A program made the position numbers and the translations under genes. This document shows positions 22,817-31,091 of a DNA stretch of 64,000 nt, one piece after another (positions within the stretch are counted from its first letter, which is position 1; the number at the start of each line of letters is the position of its first letter). Source of the stretch: Variovorax sp. 770b2 (GTDB taxonomy: Bacteria; Pseudomonadota; Gammaproteobacteria; Burkholderiales; Burkholderiaceae_C). The stretch is from assembly GCF_900115685.1 (NCBI RefSeq), contig NZ_FOXJ01000002.1:186001-250000 (forward strand), given 5' to 3'. The notes under the pieces were generated by a model, which saw only the letters and a program-made list of their open reading frames with translations, was not told where the DNA came from and did not search any database.

Positions 22817-22904
22817 GGGTGCGGATGCTAGAGCAATGTCCGTGCCCCGGGGCTTGCCCGGGGCATGCCGTCTCGCGGCATTGGGTGGCCCGTAAAATCC
22901 GGCA

Positions 22905-23906
22905 ATGAGCTCCCGCCCCGCCCCGGCCCCAGTGGTCGACCCCGAAGCCATCCTCGCTCGGGCACGCCTGACCTTCGACATCGAAGCCGAAGCCGTCCTC
23001 GGCCTGAAGGACCGTGTCGGTCCCAGCTTCGTGGACGCCGTGCGCAAGATCCTCGAAGTGCGCGGCCGCGTGGTCGTGATGGGCATGGGCAAGAGCGGCC
23101 ACGTCGGCCGCAAGATCGCCGCCACCCTCGCCTCCACCGGCACGCCGGCGATGTTCGTGCACCCGGCCGAGGCCAGTCATGGGGATCTCGGCATGATCAA
23201 GTCGGTCGACCTGGTACTGGCCATCTCCAACAGCGGCGAGGTCGACGAACTCACCGTCATCCTGCCGGTCGTCAAGCGCCAGGGCGTGCCGCTGATCGCC
23301 ATGACCGGCGGCCTCGAATCCACACTTGCGCGCCACGCCGACATCGTGATCGACGCCGGTGTGTCCAAGGAAGCCTGCCCGCTGAACCTCGCCCCCACCG
23401 CGAGCACCACCGCCCAGATGGCGATGGGCGATGCGCTGGCCGTGGCGCTGCTCGATGCGCGCGGCTTCGGCTCCGAAGACTTCGCGCGCTCGCACCCCGG
23501 CGGCGCGCTCGGGCGCAAGCTGCTCACGCACCTGAGCGATGTGATGCGCTCGGGCGATGAAGTGCCCCGCGTGCCGCCGTCAGCCACTGTCAGCGAACTG
23601 ATGCGCGCGATGAGCATCAAGGGCTTCGGCGCCGCCGCGGTGGTCGAGCCCGACGGCCGCGCGCTGGGCATCTTCACCGATGGCGACCTGCGCCGCCTGA
23701 TCGAAGCGGGCGCCGACCTGCGCTCGCCGAAGGCGGCCGACATCATGCATCGCGATCCGCGGACCATCCGCGTCGATGCGCTGGCGGTCGAGGCGGCCGA
23801 ACTGATGGAGCAGTGCGGCATCACCCGCCTGTTCGTGATCGACAACGCGGGTGTGATCGTCGGCGCGATCAACACCAACGACCTGATGCGCGCGAAAGTC
23901 ATCTGA
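22905..23906 (+). CDS. kdsD: Arabinose-5-phosphate isomerase
   Basis: This enzyme converts ribulose-5-phosphate to arabinose-5-phosphate, the first step to KDO for LPS. The 333 residues contain a SIS sugar-isomerase domain (GMGKSGHVGRKIAATLAS at about residue 59, EASHGDLGMI, ISNSGEVDEL) and two CBS domains in the C-terminal third (DVMRSGDEVP, DIMHRDPRTI). Length and order match KdsD. Its TGA overlaps the ATG of kdsC, and kdsC overlaps lptC, giving a translationally coupled LPS operon. Confidence 0.96.
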   Translation: MSSRPAPAPVVDPEAILARARLTFDIEAEAVLGLKDRVGPSFVDAVRKILEVRGRVVVMGMGKSGHVGRKIAATLASTGTPAMFVHPAEASHGDLGMIKSVDLVLAISNSGEVDELTVILPVVKRQGVPLIAMTGGLESTLARHADIVIDAGVSKEACPLNLAPTASTTAQMAMGDALAVALLDARGFGSEDFARSHPGGALGRKLLTHLSDVMRSGDEVPRVPPSATVSELMRAMSIKGFGAAAVVEPDGRALGIFTDGDLRRLIEAGADLRSPKAADIMHRDPRTIRVDALAVEAAELMEQCGITRLFVIDNAGVIVGAINTNDLMRAKVI

Positions 23907-24454
23907 TGCCGCTCGCGTTCCAGGCCGAAACATTGCTCGCCGCGCAGGATGTCCGCATCGTCTTCTTCGACATCGACGGCGTGCTGACCGACGGCGGCGT
24001 CTACTTCACCGAGCACGGCGAAACACTCAAGCGCTTCAGCATCCTGGATGGCTATGGCCTGAAGCTGCTGCGGCTGGCGGGCATCGTGCCGGCCGTGATC
24101 ACGGGGCGCGATTCCAAGCCGCTGCGCGTGCGGCTCGAGGCGCTGGGCATCGAACACGTGCGCTACGGCACGGAAGACAAATTGCCCGCGGCCGAAACCA
24201 TGCTCGAACAACTCGGCTTCACCTGGGCGCAGGCCGCGGCCATCGGCGACGACTGGCCCGACCTGCCGGTGCTCACGCGCGTGGGCTTCGCCGCGGCACC
24301 GGCCAATGCGCATGCCGAAGTGCGCGGCATCGCGCGCTACGTCACCCAGGCGCGGGGCGGCGAAGGCGCGGCGCGCGAATTCTGCGACCTGCTGCTCACG
24401 GCCTGCGGCCAGTACCGGCACCTGCTCGACGCCGCGCGAGGCCCGAACCCATGA
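23906..24454 (+). CDS. kdsC: 3-deoxy-D-manno-octulosonate 8-phosphate phosphatase
   Basis: This HAD-family phosphatase releases KDO from KDO-8-phosphate. The 182 residues show the HAD nucleophile motif FFDIDGVLTDGG at about residues 20-31, the ITGRDS motif II and the GDDWPDLPVL motif IV. The start used is the ATG overlapping the kdsD stop; the longer upstream frame is inside kdsD. The end overlaps lptC by 4 bases. Confidence 0.96.
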   Translation: MPLAFQAETLLAAQDVRIVFFDIDGVLTDGGVYFTEHGETLKRFSILDGYGLKLLRLAGIVPAVITGRDSKPLRVRLEALGIEHVRYGTEDKLPAAETMLEQLGFTWAQAAAIGDDWPDLPVLTRVGFAAAPANAHAEVRGIARYVTQARGGEGAAREFCDLLLTACGQYRHLLDAARGPNP

Positions 24455-25104
24455 ACAACCTGAAAAGCGCATGGGGCCTGGTGCGCGACGTGCTCGACCG
24501 CGCGACGATCTACCTGCCGATCATCCTGACGGCGGCCGTGGCGCTGGGCACCTACTGGCTGGTGCGCAACGCCCCCAAGCTGCTGGAGCCCACCGCCAAG
24601 GCAGCGCCCACGCACGAGCCCGACTACTTCATGCGCGACTTCGTGATCAAGAACTTCCTGCCCAACGGCGACCTGCGCAGCGAACTGCACGGCAAGGAAG
24701 GCCGGCACTATCCGGACACCGACACCATCGAGGTCGACGACGTGAACATGCGCTCGGTCTCGCCGCAGGGCTACACGACCCGCTCCACGGCCAACCGCGG
24801 GCTCTCCAATTCGGACGGCAGCGAGATCCAGTTGTTCGGCAACGCGATCGTCATCCGCGATCCTTCGGTGGGCGCCAACGGCAAGCCGACGCCGCGCCTG
24901 GAATTTCGCGGCGACTTCCTGCACGCCTTCCTGGACACCGAACGCGTCACCTCGAACAAGCCGGTCACGCTGATTCGCGGCACCGATCAGTTCACGGCCG
25001 ACAACCTGGACTACGACAACCTGAGCGGCGTGGCCAACCTGACCGGCCGGGTGAAGGGCCTCCTGGTGCCGTCGGCGGCCACCCCGGGCGGCAAGCCGCG
25101 CTGA
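24451..25104 (+). CDS. lptC: LPS export ABC transporter periplasmic protein LptC
   Basis: LptC is the bitopic inner-membrane protein that passes LPS from LptBFG to LptA. The 217 residues have one N-terminal membrane helix (YLPIILTAAVALGTYWLV, about 22-39) and a periplasmic beta-jellyroll (DYFMRDFVIKNFLPNGDL ... FTADNLDYDNLSG). It follows kdsC with an ATGA overlap. In many relatives lptA and lptB come next; here a short-chain dehydrogenase follows, so lptA and lptB must be elsewhere. Confidence 0.93.
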   Translation: MNNLKSAWGLVRDVLDRATIYLPIILTAAVALGTYWLVRNAPKLLEPTAKAAPTHEPDYFMRDFVIKNFLPNGDLRSELHGKEGRHYPDTDTIEVDDVNMRSVSPQGYTTRSTANRGLSNSDGSEIQLFGNAIVIRDPSVGANGKPTPRLEFRGDFLHAFLDTERVTSNKPVTLIRGTDQFTADNLDYDNLSGVANLTGRVKGLLVPSAATPGGKPR

Positions 25105-25127
25105 AGAAGAAAAAAGAACATTCACGC

Positions 25128-25916
25128 ATGACCACCACGTCGTCCCCGCTGGTCTTCATCACCGGCGCCTCGAGCGGCATCGGCCAGGCGCTGGCCGCGA
25201 GTTTCTACGACGCGGGCTACAGGCTGGCGCTGGTCGCCCGGCGCACGGCGGAGATCGAATCGTGGGCGGCGGGGCGCCAGCTGGACGCCGGCCGCTACCA
25301 GATCTACAGCGCCGACGTGGCACAGACGGACAGCATCGTCGCCGCCGGCGCCGCCTGCATCGAACGCCAGGGCCTGCCCGACGTGGTGATTGCCAACGCC
25401 GGCATCAGCGTGGGCGTCGACACGGCCGAGCGCGCGGACATCGACGTGATGGCCCGCACCTTCGCGACCAACAACGTCGGCCTGATGGCGACCTTTCATC
25501 CCTTCATCGCGGCGATGCAAAAGCGCGGCAGCGGCCGGCTGGTGGGCATCGCGAGCGTCGCGTCCATTCGCGGTTTGCCGGGACACGGCGCCTACTGCGC
25601 GAGCAAGGCCGGCGTGGTCGCCTACTGCGAGAGCGTGCGCGGCGAACTGCACAAAAGCGGCGTCAAGGTGGTGACGCTGTGCCCGGGCTACATCGACACG
25701 CCGCTCACGCAGGGCAACCGCTACGGCATGCCCTTTCTCATGAAGGCCGAGGACTTTGCCGACCAGGCGCTGCGCGCCATCGAGGCCGGCACCAGCTACC
25801 GCGTGATTCCCTGGCAGATGGGCGTGATCGCCAAGATCATGCGCATGCTGCCGAATGCCCTGCTCGACCGCGTGGTGCAGGGCCGCGGGCGCAAGAAGCG
25901 CAGCAGCGAAGGCTGA
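25128..25916 (+). CDS. Short-chain dehydrogenase/reductase (SDR)
   Basis: This is a 262-residue NAD(P)-dependent oxidoreductase of the classical SDR type. It has the TGASSGIG cofactor motif at about residues 12-19, the NAG motif (IANAGIS), a catalytic Ser in GIASVASIRG and the YCASK motif with catalytic Tyr and Lys. The C-terminal region is basic (GRGRKKRSSEG). It starts 23 bp after lptC behind a GAAGAAAAAAGAA purine run, so it is probably in the kdsD-kdsC-lptC unit. The substrate is not evident. Confidence 0.92.
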   Translation: MTTTSSPLVFITGASSGIGQALAASFYDAGYRLALVARRTAEIESWAAGRQLDAGRYQIYSADVAQTDSIVAAGAACIERQGLPDVVIANAGISVGVDTAERADIDVMARTFATNNVGLMATFHPFIAAMQKRGSGRLVGIASVASIRGLPGHGAYCASKAGVVAYCESVRGELHKSGVKVVTLCPGYIDTPLTQGNRYGMPFLMKAEDFADQALRAIEAGTSYRVIPWQMGVIAKIMRMLPNALLDRVVQGRGRKKRSSEG

Positions 25917-25963
25917 GTCCTTCGCGCCAATGCCCAAAGCCCAGGCCAACGCCAACGCCAACG

Positions 25964-25989
25964 AAAAAGGCTCCCGAAGGAGCCTTTTG
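25964..25989. terminator. Bidirectional terminator between SDR and RRM genes
   Basis: AAAAGGCTCC, loop CGAA, GGAGCCTTTT: a 10-bp stem with an A tract before and a T tract after, so it can stop transcription from both convergent genes. Confidence 0.92.
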
Positions 25990-26014
25990 TCTTTGTGTGC
26001 CGGAGCCTGAGAGC

Positions 26015-26584
26015 TCAGTAGCCGCTGTTGCCGCCACCGCCGTAGCCGCCGCCACCACCGCCGGAGCGACCACCGCCGCCACCGCCACGGGGGCCTGCGC
26101 CGTAGGGGCTGCGGAAACCGCCATCGCCGCCACCGCCGCCGCCACCACTGCGGCCACCGCCGCCGCCGTAGCCGCCACCACCACCGGAACGGCCGCCACC
26201 GCCACCGCTGCGATCGCCGCCGCCGCCACCACCGTAGCCGCCACCACCGCCACCGCCGTAGCCACCGCCACCACCGCCATAACCACCACCGCCGCCACCG
26301 TAGCCGCCGCCACCACCGCTGCGCGGGGGACGTGCTTCCATGGGACGTGCTTCGTTGACGACGACGCTGCGGCCGCCCAGGGGCTGGCCATTCATGCCGT
26401 TGATGGCAGCTTGCGCTTCGGCGTCACTGCCCATCTCGACGAAGCCGAAGCCCTTCGAGCGACCGGTGTCGCGTTCCATCATGACTTTGGCGCTGGTCAC
26501 TGCGCCGAACTGCCCGAATGCCTGTTCGAGATCACCGTCGCGCACCGAGTAAGGCAGGTTGCCGACGTACAGTTTGTTGCCCAT
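26015..26584 (-). CDS. Glycine-rich RNA-binding protein with one RRM
   Basis: This small RNA-binding protein is of the cold-shock-type Gly-rich RRM class. The 189 residues have one RRM (residues 1-80) with RNP2 LYVGNLPY and RNP1 KGFGFVEM, followed by an ~105-residue tail almost entirely of Gly, Tyr, Ser and Arg (GGGGYGGGG repeats). The ATG at 26584 is chosen over the adjacent TTG because of the MGNKLYVG family start and an AGGAGT site eight bases before it. The tail DNA is a run of GCC/ACC-type triplets prone to slippage. The RNA target is unknown. Confidence 0.93.
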   Translation of the reverse strand: MGNKLYVGNLPYSVRDGDLEQAFGQFGAVTSAKVMMERDTGRSKGFGFVEMGSDAEAQAAINGMNGQPLGGRSVVVNEARPMEARPPRSGGGGGYGGGGGGYGGGGGGYGGGGGGGYGGGGGGDRSGGGGGRSGGGGGYGGGGGRSGGGGGGGDGGFRSPYGAGPRGGGGGGRSGGGGGGYGGGGNSGY

Positions 26585-26842
26585 CAAGGGACTCCTATAA
26601 ACACATCAAGAAAAGCGATGGAGTCCCGAAAGCATCACTCAAACGAGAGCCGTCGAGTCGCGCGAAACTGGCCGATCACCGAACTACCTCCCGACCAAAA
26701 ATGAAGAGGGAGGCTCGTGCATTATGGGTGAAATATGCAAAAAGCAAGCGGGAAATTGCTTCTTGGCGTAGCACTTGTCAAAGCCCGAGAAAGCTAGCGC
26801 ACGCTTACAAGAATGGAATGAGGCGGTTGGCGTTACAGGTAG
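26585..26842. promoter_or_regulatory. Divergent promoter region of RRM gene and riboswitch transcript
   Basis: This is a non-coding gap between the divergent RRM gene and the riboswitch. It is noticeably more AT-rich than the flanks (about 26690-26770), as expected for promoters of both. I cannot assign -35/-10 boxes with confidence. Confidence 0.45.
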
Positions 26843-27005
26843 AATTCGCCCCGTCATTGGGGAGTAGCCGCCTTCCGTTTTCGAGAAGGGCCCGCGTCAA
26901 CAGACTTGTCCTGCCCCACACAGGACATGGCGCGTGCAGTGAACACACCTGGCGAGACCTTTGACCGTGCAACTTCGGGAATATGGCCGAAGGTGTTGCA
27001 CGGTC
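26843..27005 (+). ncRNA. yybP-ykoY (manganese) riboswitch
   Basis: The leader contains the two conserved parts of the yybP-ykoY aptamer: TTGGGGAGTAGC near the 5' end (26857-26868) and ACCTGGCGAGACCTTTGACC at the 3' side (26947-26966), with helices between them. This class senses Mn2+ and precedes Mn export genes, and here the next gene is a UPF0016/GDT1 transporter of that kind. A long hairpin follows (GACCGTGCAAC, 26963-26973, with GTTGCACGGTC, 26995-27005) and overlaps the aptamer's last conserved bases, so it is a good candidate for the alternative fold. No T tract follows, which favours translational control. The 5' limit is approximate. Confidence 0.88.
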
Positions 27006-27041
27006 AATTGCGTCCTTCGGCCCAAGGAACCCCACGTCATC

Positions 27042-27605
27042 ATGGAAGCTTTTCTCGTAGCAACGGGCGTCGTTGCGCTCGCCGAAATGGGCGACAAGAC
27101 CCAACTCCTGGCCCTTCTTCTCGCGGCCCGTTTCAGGAAACCCTGGCCGATCGTCCTCGGCATCTTCGCCGCCACCATCGTCAACCACGCCCTGGCAGGG
27201 GCGGTAGGCAACTACATCACGCGCTGGCTCGGCCCCGAGATGCTGCGCTGGATTCTTGGCGGCTCCTTCATCGCGATGGCCGCCTGGATGCTGATTCCCG
27301 ACAAGCTCGACGATGACGACGCCCCCGGCGCCTCGCACTTCGGCGTCTTCGGCACCACGCTCGTCGCGTTCTTCCTGGCCGAGATGGGCGATAAGACCCA
27401 GATCGCCACCGTCATGCTCGCCGCTCGCTTCACGCAGGACTATTTCTGGGTCGTCGCCGGCACCACGCTCGGGATGATGCTGGCCAATGCGCCGGTCGTC
27501 TGGCTGGGCGAGAAGATCGTCAAGCGCGTGCCGATCAAGCTCGTGCACGGCATCTCGGCCGCGATCTTCCTGGTGCTAGGCATCGTGATGATCGTTGGCT
27601 GGTAG
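27042..27605 (+). CDS. UPF0016/TMEM165-GDT1 family transporter, probable Mn2+ exporter
   Basis: This is an inner-membrane cation transporter. The 187 residues carry the family's duplicated EMGDKTQ signature (about residues 15-21 and 110-116), each followed by a hydrophobic helix, and about six membrane segments in all. The ATG at 27042 has AAGGA upstream and gives the normal N-terminus; the longer frame from 26961 lies in the riboswitch. Bacterial members export Mn2+, and the yybP-ykoY leader strongly supports that role here. The metal specificity itself is inferred. Confidence 0.93.
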   Translation: MEAFLVATGVVALAEMGDKTQLLALLLAARFRKPWPIVLGIFAATIVNHALAGAVGNYITRWLGPEMLRWILGGSFIAMAAWMLIPDKLDDDDAPGASHFGVFGTTLVAFFLAEMGDKTQIATVMLAARFTQDYFWVVAGTTLGMMLANAPVVWLGEKIVKRVPIKLVHGISAAIFLVLGIVMIVGW

Positions 27606-27642
27606 GAATCCGACAGGGCGATATACTGCCGCCTGCGCCGAT

Positions 27643-27670
27643 TTGCTTCAGCTTGCGGGCGCTTTATAAA
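27643..27670 (+). promoter_or_regulatory. Candidate sigma-70 promoter for metX
   Basis: TTGCTT and TATAAA are separated by 16 bases. The predicted start near 27677 would give a short leader made almost only of the hairpin at 27692-27725. It is a by-eye match only. Confidence 0.45.
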
Positions 27671-27691
27671 TTCTGCTAAAGACGGCTGCCG

Positions 27692-27725
27692 AACCCGGCT
27701 CGTTTTTGGCGAGGCCGGGTTTTTT
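27692..27725 (+). terminator. Terminator-like hairpin ending 5 bases before metX
   Basis: AACCCGGC and GCCGGGTT form an 8-bp stem, extended by TCG/CGA around one bulged G, followed directly by TTTTTT. The T run ends only five bases before the metX ATG, with no good ribosome-binding site between. It may end the upstream transporter transcript, or attenuate metX. Confidence 0.75.
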
Positions 27726-27730
27726 CATTC

Positions 27731-28888
27731 ATGTCGTCACCTCCTTTGGTCGTCAGTCCGCAGTCGATGCAGTTCGCAGGCCCGCTGGCCCTGCGCAGCG
27801 GCGCGTCGATCAGCGACTACACGCTCGCCTACGAAACCTACGGCACGCTCAATGCCGACCGCAGCAACGCGGTGCTGGTCTGCCACGCGCTGAACGCCTC
27901 GCACCACGTGGCGGGCGTCTACGAGGGCCAGGCCCGCTCCGAGGGCTGGTGGGACAACATGGTCGGCCCGGGCAAGCCCGTCGACACCGACCGCTTCTTC
28001 GTGATCGGCGTCAACAACCTGGGCTCCTGCTTCGGCTCGACCGGCCCGATGCACGTCAACGCCGCCACCGGCCGCGTCTACGGCGCCGACTTCCCGGTGG
28101 TCACCGTCGAAGACTGGGTCGATGCGCAGGCCGTGCTGCTCGATGCGCTGGGCATCCGGACGCTCGCCGCCGTGATGGGCGGCAGCCTCGGCGGCATGCA
28201 GGCGCTGTCGTGGACGCTGCAATACCCCGACCGCGTGCGCCACGCCGTGGTGGTGGCCAGCGCGCCCAACCTCACGGCCGAGAACATCGCCTTCAACGAA
28301 GTGGCGCGCCGCGCCATCGTGACCGACCCCGACTTCCACGGCGGCCACTTCTACGAACACGGCGTGATCCCCAAGCGGGGCCTGCGCATCGCGCGGATGA
28401 TCGGTCACATCACGTACCTGAGCGACGACGTGATGAACGAGAAGTTCGGGCGCATCCTGCGCAGCGCCGTCGAAGGCGAAGCGGCAAGCCTCGACTACCG
28501 CTATTCCACGCAGGACGTCGAGTTCCAGATCGAGAGCTACCTGCGCTACCAGGGCGACAAGTTCAGCGAGTACTTCGACGCCAACACCTACCTCCTGATC
28601 ACCCGCGCGCTCGACTACTTCGACCCCGCGCGCAGCCACGGCGGCCAACTGAGCACAGCGCTCGCGAAGGCGACCGCCAAGTTCCTGCTCGTGAGCTTCA
28701 AGACCGACTGGCGTTTCTCGCCCGCACGCAGCCGCGAGTTGGTGAAGGCGCTGCTGGACAACCGCCGCAACGTGAGCTACGCCGAGATCGACGCACCGCA
28801 CGGCCACGACGCCTTCCTGCTGGACGACGTGCGCTACATCGGCGTGGTGCGCTCCTACTTCGAACGCGTCGCGAAGGAAATCCAATGA
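27731..28888 (+). CDS. metX: Homoserine O-acyltransferase (acetyl or succinyl)
   Basis: This enzyme activates homoserine for methionine synthesis. The 385 residues form an alpha/beta hydrolase fold with the nucleophile in MGGSLGGMQ (Ser at residue 152), the acid near KTDWRFSP and the His in APHGHDAF. Whether it prefers acetyl-CoA or succinyl-CoA cannot be decided by eye; metX-metW proteins of proteobacteria may use succinyl-CoA. The ATG is the start that matches the family N-terminus, although a ribosome-binding site is unclear because a terminator-like hairpin lies directly upstream. Its TGA overlaps the metW ATG. Confidence 0.95.
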   Translation: MSSPPLVVSPQSMQFAGPLALRSGASISDYTLAYETYGTLNADRSNAVLVCHALNASHHVAGVYEGQARSEGWWDNMVGPGKPVDTDRFFVIGVNNLGSCFGSTGPMHVNAATGRVYGADFPVVTVEDWVDAQAVLLDALGIRTLAAVMGGSLGGMQALSWTLQYPDRVRHAVVVASAPNLTAENIAFNEVARRAIVTDPDFHGGHFYEHGVIPKRGLRIARMIGHITYLSDDVMNEKFGRILRSAVEGEAASLDYRYSTQDVEFQIESYLRYQGDKFSEYFDANTYLLITRALDYFDPARSHGGQLSTALAKATAKFLLVSFKTDWRFSPARSRELVKALLDNRRNVSYAEIDAPHGHDAFLLDDVRYIGVVRSYFERVAKEIQ

Positions 28889-29472
28889 GCGACCTCGACA
28901 ACCAGAAATTGATCGCCGCACTGGTGCCCGAAGGCGCGCGTGTGCTCGACCTGGGCTGCGGCGACGGCGCCCTGCTCGACCTCCTGCAGCGCGAGCGCGG
29001 CTGCAGCGGCTACGGCGTGGAGATCGCCGACGGCAACGTGCTGCAGTGCATCCGCCGCGGCGTCGATGTGATCCAGCTGAACCTGGACGAAGGCCTCGCG
29101 ATGTTCGACGACGCCTCGTTCGACGTGGTGCTGCAGATCGACACCCTGCAGCACCTGCGCAATGCCGAGGTGATGCTGCGCGAGACCGCCCGCGTCGGCC
29201 GCATCGGCATCGTGGCCTTCCCCAATTTTGCGCACTGGCCCAACCGCCTGAGCGTGGCGCGCGGCCGCATGCCCGTGACGCGCCGCCTGCCCTACCAGTG
29301 GTACGACACGCCCAACATCCGCGTGGGCACCTTCAAGGACTTCGAGGTGCTGGCCGGCAAGAACAACCTGCGCGTGCTCGACGCGTTCGGCCTGCAGGAT
29401 GGGCGCGATGTGCGCTGGCTGCCCAACGCGCGCGCCAGCACCGCGGTCTTCAAGTTCGAGCGGGGCGGCTGA
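28885..29472 (+). CDS. metW: Methionine biosynthesis protein MetW
   Basis: This is a 195-residue class I SAM-methyltransferase-fold protein ([15 protein letters not shown] at about residues 18-32). It is almost always the partner of metX in proteobacteria and is thought to support homoserine acylation, though its reaction is not settled. The ATG overlaps the metX stop, indicating translational coupling. The family signature around [15 protein letters not shown] is intact. Confidence 0.95.
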   Translation: MSDLDNQKLIAALVPEGARVLDLGCGDGALLDLLQRERGCSGYGVEIADGNVLQCIRRGVDVIQLNLDEGLAMFDDASFDVVLQIDTLQHLRNAEVMLRETARVGRIGIVAFPNFAHWPNRLSVARGRMPVTRRLPYQWYDTPNIRVGTFKDFEVLAGKNNLRVLDAFGLQDGRDVRWLPNARASTAVFKFERGG

Positions 29473-29495
29473 ACACCGCGCCGGAGCGCAACCGG

Positions 29496-30083
29496 ATGAG
29501 CTTCACGCTGGCAGCGCCGGTTCGCAGCGAGCTGGTCATCAAGAAGAGCCGCTTCATCGGCTGCGTGCAGCCGGTGGCCGACCGGGCCGCAGCTCTGGCC
29601 GTCGTCGCCTCGCTGCGCGCAGAACACCCTGCGGCCGCGCATGTGTGCTGGGCGCTGATGGCCGGCGGACAGTCGGCCGCCAACGACGACGGCGAGCCAG
29701 GCGGCACTGCGGGCCGTCCCATGCTGGAGGTGCTGCGCCATCAAGAGATCGAAGGCGCGCTCGCGACCGTGGTGCGCTACTTCGGCGGCGTGAAGCTGGG
29801 CGCAGGCGGCCTGGTGCGCGCCTACACCGATGCCATCGCGCAGGCGCTGCTCGGCGCCACGCTCGTGCCGCTGGTGCGGCAGCGGAGCCTCCGGTGCGCC
29901 GTGCCCTACGCGCTCGAAGGCCTGGTGCGGCGCGAGATGGCCGCAGTGGGCGCGGTGCTCGATTCGGTACAGCACGCCGACGACGTGCGCTTCGCCTTCA
30001 CGCTGCCCGACCCCGAGGCGAATGCCTTCATCGCCCGTCTCGACGATGCTGCGCAAGGGCGCGTCGTCTGGCAGCGGGAGTAA
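29496..30083 (+). CDS. YigZ/IMPACT family protein
   Basis: The 195 residues match the YigZ family: an N-terminal UPF0029/Impact domain (KKSRFIGCVQPV, ANDDGEPGGTAGRPML, VVRYFGGVKLGAGGLVRAY) and a C-terminal ferredoxin-like domain. Eukaryotic IMPACT links to translation control, but the bacterial role is not firmly known. The ATG at 29496 is 24 bp after metW. Its 3' end overlaps the convergent channel gene by 56 bp. Confidence 0.92.
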   Translation: MSFTLAAPVRSELVIKKSRFIGCVQPVADRAAALAVVASLRAEHPAAAHVCWALMAGGQSAANDDGEPGGTAGRPMLEVLRHQEIEGALATVVRYFGGVKLGAGGLVRAYTDAIAQALLGATLVPLVRQRSLRCAVPYALEGLVRREMAAVGAVLDSVQHADDVRFAFTLPDPEANAFIARLDDAAQGRVVWQRE

Positions 30084-31002
30084 GCCGCCGCGGCGGTACG
30101 GCGGGCGGCGGGGGCGTCATCGAGAGAATGCCGCGCGCGGCCACCGGCACCACCTCGTCGTCGGGCCCGCGCCTCGCCATCTCGGCGGTCACGATGCCCG
30201 TGGGCACGGCCAGCACGCCCCAGCCCAGCAGCATCATCACCGAGGCGATCGCGCGGCCCAGGTCGGTCTTGGGCACGAGGTCGCCGAAGCCCACCGTGGC
30301 CATCGTCGAGATGGCCCAGTAGATCGCCACCGGAATGCTCGTGAAGCCGTGCACCGGCCCCTCGACCACATACATCAGCGTGCCCATCACCAGCACCACC
30401 AGCATCACGAAGCCCACGAACACGGTGATCTTGCGCCGGCTCGCCGCCACGGCCGACACCAGCGCGCGGTACTCCACCGAGTAGCGCGACAGCTTGAAGA
30501 TGCGGAACACGCGCAGGAGCCGCAGGATGCGCACGTCGATCAGGTAGGCGAACTCCGGCGCGAGCGCCACCAGAAATGTCGGCAGCAGCGCGAGCAGGTC
30601 GATCACGCCGTAGAAGCTGGTGGCATAGCGCAAGGGTCGCTTCACGCAGGCCAGGCGCCCGATGTACTCCAGCGTGAAGAGCCCGGTGAAGACCCACTCG
30701 AGCACGCCGAACACATGGCCTGCCTGCTGGTGGATCGACTGCACGCTGTCCAGGATCACGACCACCACGCTGGTCACGATCACCGCGATGAGGATCAGGT
30801 CGAACAGGCGGCCCAGCCGCGACTCCGATTCGAAGATCACCGAGAACAGCGCGCGCCGCCAGCCTTTTGCAGGCTTGCCGAAGCGGGCGTCGCCGACGGC
30901 CGGATCAGCCACCGAATGGACCATGGATGCGGCGGTGCTTTGCAAGGGGGTCGTCATCTTCCGTGGATTAGGGTCTACTGTCGTGCCATTGTCGAGGCGC
31001 AT
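30028..31002 (-). CDS. Voltage-gated-type potassium channel
   Basis: This six-helix ion channel has 324 residues. Helices S1-S4 lie at about 65-205, and S4 has the Arg-spaced pattern (RILRLLRVFRIFKLSR) of a voltage sensor. The pore has the selectivity filter TVGFGD at about residue 236. A short cytoplasmic C-terminus rich in Pro and Arg follows, with no RCK domain. The ATG at 31002 is used; an ATG at 30957 (MTTPL) is also possible. The 3' end overlaps yigZ on the other strand. Confidence 0.92.
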   Translation of the reverse strand: MRLDNGTTVDPNPRKMTTPLQSTAASMVHSVADPAVGDARFGKPAKGWRRALFSVIFESESRLGRLFDLILIAVIVTSVVVVILDSVQSIHQQAGHVFGVLEWVFTGLFTLEYIGRLACVKRPLRYATSFYGVIDLLALLPTFLVALAPEFAYLIDVRILRLLRVFRIFKLSRYSVEYRALVSAVAASRRKITVFVGFVMLVVLVMGTLMYVVEGPVHGFTSIPVAIYWAISTMATVGFGDLVPKTDLGRAIASVMMLLGWGVLAVPTGIVTAEMARRGPDDEVVPVAARGILSMTPPPPAVPPRRLTPAARRRALAQHRRDGR

Positions 31003-31091
31003 CGTCTTATTCGGTTACGCCTCTTGCGCAATGAAGTGCGGCACGCCGTAAGTGCGTTCTTACGATAGTCCCTTTCTTGAGGAGCTCCCCA

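Noticed and set aside
22817..23143. Longer start for the KefB/C-type antiporter
   Set aside because: The added 109 residues lie opposite kdsD, lack membrane character and are unlike the family, which starts directly with the first helix.
26015..26340. Plus-strand Ala/Thr-rich frame over the Gly-rich tail
   Set aside because: The GGN-type codons read as Ala/Thr-rich sequence on the opposite strand. The RRM protein on the minus strand explains this region fully.
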